A DNA stretch of 6,327 nucleotides from NCBI GenBank assembly GCA_002365025.1, contig DEYX01000076.1, forward strand, positions 1 to 6,327. Direction: 5' to 3'. The position numbers and the translations under genes were made by a program. This DNA is from Hungatella sp. UBA3147 (lineage in GTDB: Bacteria; Bacillota; Clostridia; Lachnospirales; Lachnospiraceae). Positions 5,781-6,327 of this stretch are shown here, in pieces. Numbering within the stretch: position 1 is the stretch's first letter; each line of letters starts with the position of its first letter. The notes below the pieces were generated by a model, which saw only the letters and a program-made list of their open reading frames with translations, did no database searches and was not told the DNA's origin.

Positions 5781-6327
5781 ATGGGTCGATTGCAGAAACA
5801 TAAATATGGAGTCCTGCTGTTTATGGTTTTTTCAGCGGCAGGGATCCTGTATTCTCTGAATCAGATTTTAAACCAGGAAGTTTTTCAGTGGATTATGAAC
5901 CAGAGGGAATATAAGACCATGATGGCAGAGACGGCAGAGCTGTTTGCTGCCTTCTGTTTGTCAGGATTTTTATTCCCTAAGAGCAGACAGAAGCTTGTGG
6001 CGGCGGTCCTTATTACTGCCGTCTTTTTATGGGCGCATGTGGCCTTTGTTCCGGTGCTTGTATCCGGTCTATATCTGGCATATATCCTGTTTTTTGGACG
6101 TTTTCTCCGGGTATCCTTATGGAGACTTCCAAAAGGTGACGGGGTGGTTTCTGACTTTCTTACTGGTGCTGTCTTTCTCATCGTTATATTTTGCTTCATG
6201 TCAGCCATTGGCATTGGCTCCATCGGTCACCTGACCGTGTTTGTCTTTATCAGCGGCGGGATCCTGCTTCTTTCCGGAAGGTCCTGTCTGGGAGTTGAAG
6301 GGAATGGGTCTGGTTTGGCTTTCAGCG
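5781..6327 (+). CDS. Polytopic membrane protein, N-terminal part (runs off the window)
   Basis: An open frame begins at the ATG at 5781 and continues without a stop for 182 codons to the right edge, so the gene is cut by the window. The start has a G-run (5771-5775) 5 bases upstream as a modest ribosome binding site. The N-terminus, M-G-R-L-Q-K-H-K-Y, is basic and followed by a membrane segment at about 9-28. Further hydrophobic stretches lie near 50-66, 70-105 (two), 124-145 and 148-165. No catalytic motif is visible in this part and I do not recognise the family. It is 48 bp after the preceding gene on the same strand and is the third membrane protein in a row, so it probably belongs to the same surface-glycan locus. 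Expected roles are a glycosyltransferase, polymerase/ligase or transporter; the sequence does not choose between them. Confidence 0.7.
   Translation, partial: MGRLQKHKYGVLLFMVFSAAGILYSLNQILNQEVFQWIMNQREYKTMMAETAELFAAFCLSGFLFPKSRQKLVAAVLITAVFLWAHVAFVPVLVSGLYLAYILFFGRFLRVSLWRLPKGDGVVSDFLTGAVFLIVIFCFMSAIGIGSIGHLTVFVFISGGILLLSGRSCLGVEGNGSGLAFS

Noticed and set aside
5944..6234. Forward open frame of 96 codons and an opposing one within the last gene
   Set aside because: Both overlap the longer open frame from 5781, which has the hydrophobic pattern of a membrane protein and runs uninterrupted to the window edge.

Overview
The window looks like the end of an assembled contig from a low-to-mid GC Gram-positive anaerobe, most likely a Clostridia/Lachnospiraceae-type organism. 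That placement is inferred from strong AGGAGG-like ribosome binding sites, codon use and the protein style; no marker gene fixes it. The first 15 bases equal the 3' end of the Illumina indexed (read 2) adapter, so the true genomic sequence probably begins near position 16.

Everything readable is on the + strand and reads as one operon. Positions 17-88 may hold the last codons of an upstream gene overlapping the next start. Positions 82-2505 hold three enzymes of D-glycero-D-manno-heptose activation: a GHMP-family heptose-7-phosphate kinase (HddA type), a HAD-family heptose-bisphosphate phosphatase (GmhB type) and a SIS-family sedoheptulose-7-phosphate isomerase (GmhA type). The separate GHMP kinase, rather than a PfkB-type HldE, points to the GDP-D-glycero-alpha-D-manno-heptose route. 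The guanylyltransferase (HddC) needed to finish it is not in the window.

Positions 2536-6327 hold three consecutive polytopic membrane proteins. The first (599 aa) has a GT-C-like layout, with an Asp-Asp pair in the first outside loop, about 11-12 membrane segments and a large soluble C-terminal part ending in a beta-rich module. The second (459 aa) is a hydrophobic protein of similar style. The third runs off the right edge. The simplest reading is cytoplasmic production of an activated heptose, followed by membrane-embedded enzymes that build or decorate a surface glycan (S-layer glycan, capsule or other wall polymer). The heptose enzymes are secure assignments; the membrane protein functions and the system-level link are inference.

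The one break in the tight gene packing is a 133-bp gap between hddA and gmhB (1153-1285). It contains a 10-bp palindrome and a bulged hairpin but no convincing promoter or terminator. No RNA gene, CRISPR array, transposase gene or rho-independent terminator was seen.
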